Made by a program: the position numbers and the translations under genes
Notes under the pieces: model-generated
Told to the model about the DNA's origin: nothing
The model's input: the letters and a program-made list of their open reading frames with translations, nothing else
The model's database searches: none
In this document: in pieces, positions 59,714 through 64,000 of the stretch
Numbering within the stretch: position 1 is the first letter of the stretch
Layout of the letters: the number at the start of each line of letters is the position of its first letter
Source of the DNA: Tomitella cavernea
GTDB lineage: Bacteria; Actinomycetota; Actinomycetes; Mycobacteriales; Mycobacteriaceae
Reading direction: 5' to 3'
Length of the DNA stretch: 64,000 nt
Assembly (NCBI RefSeq): GCF_016599145.1
Contig: NZ_JAENKO010000001.1
Coordinates: 209,030-273,029, forward strand

Positions 59714-62608
59714 TCAACGGCGGGACTTCTTGGACTTGGCGCCCTTCGCCTTCTTCTTGGCCTGTGCGCGTTCTTCGGCCCGGCGCTCGCGACGGCTCGC
59801 GGGTTGGGCTCCGCCGGCCGGCTTCGCACGCTGGACCTCGGCGTCGCCGGACTCCGAGGGGCCCGAGTAGCTCAACGCCTGGGCCTGCTCATCGCCCAGC
59901 CCCTTGGCGCGGACCGTCGGTTCCTTCGCCTGCGCTGCCCTGGCGGGCTCCTTGTGCGCACCGGACCCGTCGTCCGCACCGGCCTCCCCGGCCACACCGG
60001 TTTCCCCGTCTGCACCTGCCCCTCCGGCCGCGCCCGCGCCCGCGGCCGCCGGGACCGCCGCCGGCGCCCCGGCGGCCTGGCCTGCGGCGACCGAAGCCGA
60101 CTGCGTCGGCTCCACCGAGACGTTGAACAGGAAGCCGACGGACTCCTCCTTGAGCCCCTCGAGCATCCCGCCGAACATGTCGAAGCCCTCGCGCTGGTAC
60201 TCGACGAGAGGGTCGCGCTGCGCCATGGCGCGCAGGCCGATGCCCTCCTTCAAGTAGTCCATCTCGTAGAGGTGCTCGCGCCACTTGCGGTCCAGCACCT
60301 GCAGCAGCACGCTGCGTTCGATCTGCCGCATGGCGCCCTCGCCGCCCATCGCTTCGATCTCGGCCTCGCGGTTCTTGTACGCGTTCCGCGCGTCGGTCAG
60401 CAGCGCGTCCTTGAGCTCCTTGGCCGTCAGGTCGTCACGCTCACCGGCGGTGGCCTCGCCGGTGAGGTCCTTGTGGTCGATGCCCACCGGGTACAGGGAT
60501 TTCAGCGCCGCCCACAGCGCGTCCAGGTCCCAGTCCTCGACGTATCCGTCGGCGGTGGCCCCGTCCGCGTAGGCCGACACCACGTCGCTGATCATGTGCT
60601 CGATCTGCCCCTCGAGGTCCTCTCCTTCGAGGATGCGGCGGCGCTCCTCGTAGATCACCGTGCGCTGCTGATTCATGACCTCGTCGTACTTGAGGACGTT
60701 CTTGCGCATCTCGAAGTTCTGTTGTTCGACCTGCGTCTGCGCCGTCTGCACCGCCTTGGCCACCATGCTCGAGTCCAACGGCATGTCCTCGGGCATGTTC
60801 AGCCGGGTCATGATCGATTCGACGGCCGCGCTGTTGAAGCGCCGCATCAGCTCGTCACCGAGCGACAGGTAGAACCGCGACTCGCCGGGGTCGCCCTGAC
60901 GGCCCGAGCGACCGCGAAGCTGGTTGTCGATACGCCGCGACTCGTGGCGCTCCGTGCCGAGCACGTAGAGACCGCCCGCTTCCTTGACCTTCTCCGCCTC
61001 CCCGCGGACGTCGTCCTTCACGCGGACGATCGCGTCGTCCCAGGCCTTCTCGTAGTCCTCAGGGGATTCGACCGGGTCCAGGCCCGTCGCACGGATTTCA
61101 AGGTCGGCGATGATGTCCGGGTTGCCTCCCAGGACGATGTCGGTGCCGCGGCCGGCCATGTTGGTGGCCACGGTGATGGCCCCCTTGCGCCCGGCCTGGG
61201 CGATGATCGTGGCCTCCTGCTCATGGTGCTTGGCGTTGAGGACGTTGTGCGGCACGCCGCGCTTGGTGAGTTCCTTGGACAGGTACTCGGACCGCTCCAC
61301 GCTGGTGGTGCCGATGAGCACCGGCTGGCCCTTGTCGTGCCGCTCGGCGATGTCGTCGACGACAGCGTCGAACTTGGCGATCTCGGTCTTGTAGATCAGG
61401 TCGCGCTCGTCCGCGCGGATCATCGGCTTGTTGGTGGGGATCGGGATGACGCCGAGCTTGTAGATCTCGTGCAGCTCGGCGGCCTCGGTCTCGGCGGTGC
61501 CGGTCATCCCCGCGAGCTTGTCGTAGAGGCGGAAGTAGTTCTGCAGTGTGATCGTGGCCAGCGTCTGGTTCTCGGCCTTGATCTCGACGCCTTCCTTCGC
61601 CTCGATCGCCTGGTGCATGCCCTCGTTGTAGCGGCGGCCGTGCAGCACGCGGCCCGTGAACTCGTCGACGATGATGACCTCACCGTTACGCACGATGTAG
61701 TCCTTGTCGCGCGTGTAGAGCTCCTTGGCCTTGATCGCATTGTTGAGATAGCTCACCAGCGGCGAGTTCGCAGCCTCGTAGAGATTCTCGATGCCCAGCT
61801 GGTCCTCGACGAACTCGACGCCGGCCTCGTGCACGCCCACCGTGCGCTTCTTGATGTCGATCTCGTAGTGCTCGTCGAGCGTGAGCAGCGGGGCGATGCG
61901 TGCGAACTCGGTGTACCAGTTGGACGAGCCGTCCGCGGGGCCGGAGATGATCAGCGGCGTGCGGGCCTCGTCGATGAGGATCGAATCGACCTCGTCGACG
62001 ATGGCGTACGCGTGCCCGCGCTGCACCAGGTCGTCGAGGTTGTGCGTCATGTTGTCGCGCAGGTAGTCGAACCCGAACTCGTTGTTGGTCCCGTAGGTGA
62101 TGTCGGCCCCGTATGCGGCGCGTCGCTGCTCCGGGGTGAGCCCGCTGAGGATCGAGCCCACCTCGAGCCCCAGGAAGTGGTGCACCCGGCCCATCCACTC
62201 CGCGTCGCGCTTGGCCAGGTAGTCGTTGACCGTGACCACGTGCACGCCCTTGCCGGAGATGGCGTTGAGGTACGCAGGGAGCACGCAGGTGAGCGTCTTG
62301 CCCTCACCGGTCTTCATTTCGGCGATGTTGCCGAAGTGCAGGGCCGCACCGCCCATGATCTGCACCGGGTAGTGCTTCTGCCCCAGGACGCGGAACGAGG
62401 CCTCGCGCGCCACGGAGAACGCCTCCGGAAGCAGGTCGTCCAGCGACTCGCCTTGCTCGAAGCGCTTCTTGAACTCGTCGGTCTTCGCCCGCAGCTGCGC
62501 GTCCGTGAGGCCCTCGTAGTCCCCCTCCAGCGCCATGATGTGGTCTGCGACCTTCTTGAGTTGCTTGACCTTGCGGCCTTCGCCGATACGCAGCAGTTTC
62601 GACAGCAC
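59714..62608 (-). CDS. secA: Preprotein translocase ATPase SecA
   Basis: A 964-residue motor of the Sec pathway. [18 protein letters not shown] is the Walker A site near residue 100, [19 protein letters not shown] the Walker B/DEVD box, and [16 protein letters not shown] and [10 protein letters not shown] the second helicase half. The tail is Ala/Gly-rich and then very basic ([18 protein letters not shown]) without the zinc-binding Cys motif found in many SecA proteins, as usual for actinobacterial SecA1. GTG 62608 gives [15 protein letters not shown] 62626 is in frame. Confidence 0.97.
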   Translation of the reverse strand: MLSKLLRIGEGRKVKQLKKVADHIMALEGDYEGLTDAQLRAKTDEFKKRFEQGESLDDLLPEAFSVAREASFRVLGQKHYPVQIMGGAALHFGNIAEMKTGEGKTLTCVLPAYLNAISGKGVHVVTVNDYLAKRDAEWMGRVHHFLGLEVGSILSGLTPEQRRAAYGADITYGTNNEFGFDYLRDNMTHNLDDLVQRGHAYAIVDEVDSILIDEARTPLIISGPADGSSNWYTEFARIAPLLTLDEHYEIDIKKRTVGVHEAGVEFVEDQLGIENLYEAANSPLVSYLNNAIKAKELYTRDKDYIVRNGEVIIVDEFTGRVLHGRRYNEGMHQAIEAKEGVEIKAENQTLATITLQNYFRLYDKLAGMTGTAETEAAELHEIYKLGVIPIPTNKPMIRADERDLIYKTEIAKFDAVVDDIAERHDKGQPVLIGTTSVERSEYLSKELTKRGVPHNVLNAKHHEQEATIIAQAGRKGAITVATNMAGRGTDIVLGGNPDIIADLEIRATGLDPVESPEDYEKAWDDAIVRVKDDVRGEAEKVKEAGGLYVLGTERHESRRIDNQLRGRSGRQGDPGESRFYLSLGDELMRRFNSAAVESIMTRLNMPEDMPLDSSMVAKAVQTAQTQVEQQNFEMRKNVLKYDEVMNQQRTVIYEERRRILEGEDLEGQIEHMISDVVSAYADGATADGYVEDWDLDALWAALKSLYPVGIDHKDLTGEATAGERDDLTAKELKDALLTDARNAYKNREAEIEAMGGEGAMRQIERSVLLQVLDRKWREHLYEMDYLKEGIGLRAMAQRDPLVEYQREGFDMFGGMLEGLKEESVGFLFNVSVEPTQSASVAAGQAAGAPAAVPAAAGAGAAGGAGADGETGVAGEAGADDGSGAHKEPARAAQAKEPTVRAKGLGDEQAQALSYSGPSESGDAEVQRAKPAGGAQPASRRERRAEERAQAKKKAKGAKSKKSRR

Positions 62609-62704
62609 GGGCGTTCGTTTCCTCAATCCTGTGTGAGCTCATGTCCCGGGGCGGCCCGCGGCGGTCCGCGGTCCAGGTTCCCGGCCGGTCGACGCGCAAA
62701 CGCC

Positions 62705-62740
62705 GGTTCCGGCCGGGGCGCAAACGCCCCGACCGGAACC
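62705..62740. terminator. Terminator between hpf and secA
   Basis: GGTTCCGGCCGGGGCG pairs with CGCCCCGACCGGAACC with one mismatch around a CAAA loop, 24 bp after the hpf stop. It separates hpf from secA transcription. Confidence 0.8.
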
Positions 62741-62763
62741 ATGGTATGCGCAACCGGGCCGGT

Positions 62764-63432
62764 TCAGGCGAGCCGGATCAATCCGTAGTCGAATGCGTGG
62801 CGCCGATAGACGACGGACGGCCTGTCGGTGGCGGCATCCTGGAACAGGTAGAAATCGTGTCCCACCAGTTCCATCTCGTAGAGGGCGTCGTCGACCGACA
62901 TGGGCGTGGACGAGTGCTCCTTGGTGCGGACGATCTGGCCCGGACCCACCGGGTAGTCGTCCTCCTCGAGCGAGCCCGGGGGGATGCCGAAGTCCGCGTT
63001 GCGGGCCAGTTCCGCCGTTGCGCTGGCCACCGACATCGGCGTCTTCTCGCCGTAGCTGACCGTGCGGCGGTCCTTCGATTTGCGCAGGCGGCTCTCGAGC
63101 TTGTCGATGGCGGATTCGAGTGCCGCATAGAAGCTGTCGCCGCGTGCCTCGGCGCGCACCACCGGCCCCTTCCCCCGCGCGGTGATCTCGACGCGGCTGG
63201 CGGACTTGGACTGCCGACGGTTGCGCTCGTGCTGGAGTTCGACGTCGAAGAGCTGGACCTTCAGATCGAAGCGCTCGAGACGGGCGAGCTTGTCCGCCAC
63301 ATGCACCCGGAAGTGGTCGGGGACCGTGACGTTGCGCCCCTTGATGACGAGGTCCGCGGACAGGCCGCCCTCCTCGGACGCGTCGCGTTCATCGGGCAAG
63401 TACTCCATGGCTGCTTCTGAACCGGTGGACAC
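62764..63432 (-). CDS. hpf: Long-form ribosome hibernation-promoting factor
   Basis: A 222-residue protein. The N-terminal 130 residues form the HPF/RaiA ribosome-binding domain (LVIKGRNVTVPDHFRVHVAD, DSFYAALESAIDKLESRLRK), and the C-terminal 55 residues (MSVDDALYEMELVGHDFYLF, VVYRRHAFDYGLIRL) form the dimerisation tail that drives 100S ribosomes. It stands directly before secA, as Rv3241c does before secA1. ATG 63432 is open to question; MEYLP at 63408 is an alternative. Confidence 0.95.
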   Translation of the reverse strand: MSTGSEAAMEYLPDERDASEEGGLSADLVIKGRNVTVPDHFRVHVADKLARLERFDLKVQLFDVELQHERNRRQSKSASRVEITARGKGPVVRAEARGDSFYAALESAIDKLESRLRKSKDRRTVSYGEKTPMSVASATAELARNADFGIPPGSLEEDDYPVGPGQIVRTKEHSSTPMSVDDALYEMELVGHDFYLFQDAATDRPSVVYRRHAFDYGLIRLA

Positions 63433-63716
63433 GTCTTACCTCCCAGCTTCGGCTGCCGCTCGGTGTGGCAGCGGCAGCAGCTTCACGGACCGGACGACCC
63501 AGCGTGCCCCGCGCGTGCGCCTCGCGCGGTGCCCGTCCACGCCCACCCCTGGGATGGTGCGCGTCCGCGACGGATACGCGGAGCCTGCTGCGTCGACAAC
63601 CCGCATGGACTTACCGTGCACCAGCGTTTTCACCCGGTGCTACCTGCGACGCTATCGCTCCGCGGCCGGTTGTGCCACACCTTTCGGCACACCCGCGCGC
63701 CGGTCTTCGCGGTCGT

Positions 63717-64000
63717 TCACGCGTGCCCCAGGACGAGCACCGCACGCACCCTGATACCGACGTTCGCAAGCACCCGCACGGACTCCGCGGCGGTGGCCCC
63801 GGTCGTGACGACGTCGTCGACGAACACGACCGCGGGCACGCGCGGCGCTGCGTCGGGCGGGCCGCCTCCCGGCGCCCCTGCCAAGCGCTCGACGGCGCCC
63901 CGCCGCACCGTCACGCGACCCGCCAGATTCCGCTGCCGGGCGGCCGCACCGAGGCCCACCGAATCGCGTGCGCCCGTGCGCAACCGCAGCGCCCGCACCG
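63717..64000 (-). CDS. ComF-like phosphoribosyltransferase-fold protein (3' part)
   Basis: The last roughly 94 residues of a protein that continues beyond the window edge. VPAVVFVDDVVTTGATAAES is the PRPP-binding motif of type I phosphoribosyltransferases, as in ComF-family competence proteins; M. tuberculosis has Rv3242c at this position beside hpf and secA1. Its start and any N-terminal zinc fingers lie outside the window. Confidence 0.85.
   Translation of the reverse strand, partial: VRALRLRTGARDSVGLGAAARQRNLAGRVTVRRGAVERLAGAPGGGPPDAAPRVPAVVFVDDVVTTGATAAESVRVLANVGIRVRAVLVLGHA

Overview
The window is a high-GC actinobacterial chromosome segment from a mycolic-acid-type bacterium (order Mycobacteriales). 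The evidence is a complete mce4-type sterol-import operon with its mycobacterial neighbours, a DesA3-type desaturase with its reductase, a WS/DGAT-like protein, F420-type enzymes and a long hibernation factor. I cannot fix the genus from sequence alone.

Layout. 0-8 kb: housekeeping genes (purD, a HIT protein, a GG-LDR repeat protein, a bacterioferritin ferredoxin and bacterioferritin behind a DtxR/IdeR-like box, tRNA-Thr, a ThrE-type exporter, otsA). 7.9-21.7 kb: two Mce-associated proteins, mce4F-A, yrbE4BA, ferredoxin fdxD, and acyl-CoA dehydrogenases fadE26/fadE27. 21.8-27.3 kb: a nitrite/NO gene group (DUF2249 protein, HTH regulator, NnrS-like membrane protein, membrane-fused copper nitrite reductase). 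27.4-28.5 kb: a DUF559 nuclease-like gene between two matching 58-nt hairpins. 28.6-32.4 kb: a flavin oxidoreductase, fadD19 and echA19. 32.4-45.4 kb: a defence and mobile-type island holding decayed toxin-antitoxin modules, a broken DUF6338 gene, a type I restriction-modification system with Mrr and a zinc metallopeptidase, and an unknown two-gene module. 45.4-51.2 kb: DedA, an F420-type oxidoreductase, a tandem DUF35 protein, ltp4, ltp3 and an NTF2-fold protein. 51.3-64 kb: a CLC antiporter, hydrolase, desaturase and reductase, a WS/DGAT-like protein, secA, hpf and the end of a comF-like gene.

The sterol genes match the order of the M. tuberculosis Rv3489-Rv3523 region, but two non-sterol blocks (21.8-28.5 kb and 32.4-45.4 kb) separate them, and no hsd4A-like gene lies between yrbE4A and fdxD. 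Four sites sharing the core GAACGTGTT and resembling the KstR operator lie before yrbE4A, between fdxD and fadE26, between fadD19 and echA19, and between the F420 oxidoreductase and the DUF35-ltp4-ltp3 operon. This suggests that the scattered blocks remain one regulon: import by Mce4, activation by FadD19, side-chain dehydrogenation by FadE26/27, hydration by EchA19, and C-C cleavage by Ltp3/Ltp4 with the DUF35 partner.

The island shows heavy gene decay: a nonsense codon in a vapB-like antitoxin, one base that removes both its stop and the toxin start, two duplicated toxin genes with different lesions, and a nonsense codon in the DUF6338 gene.
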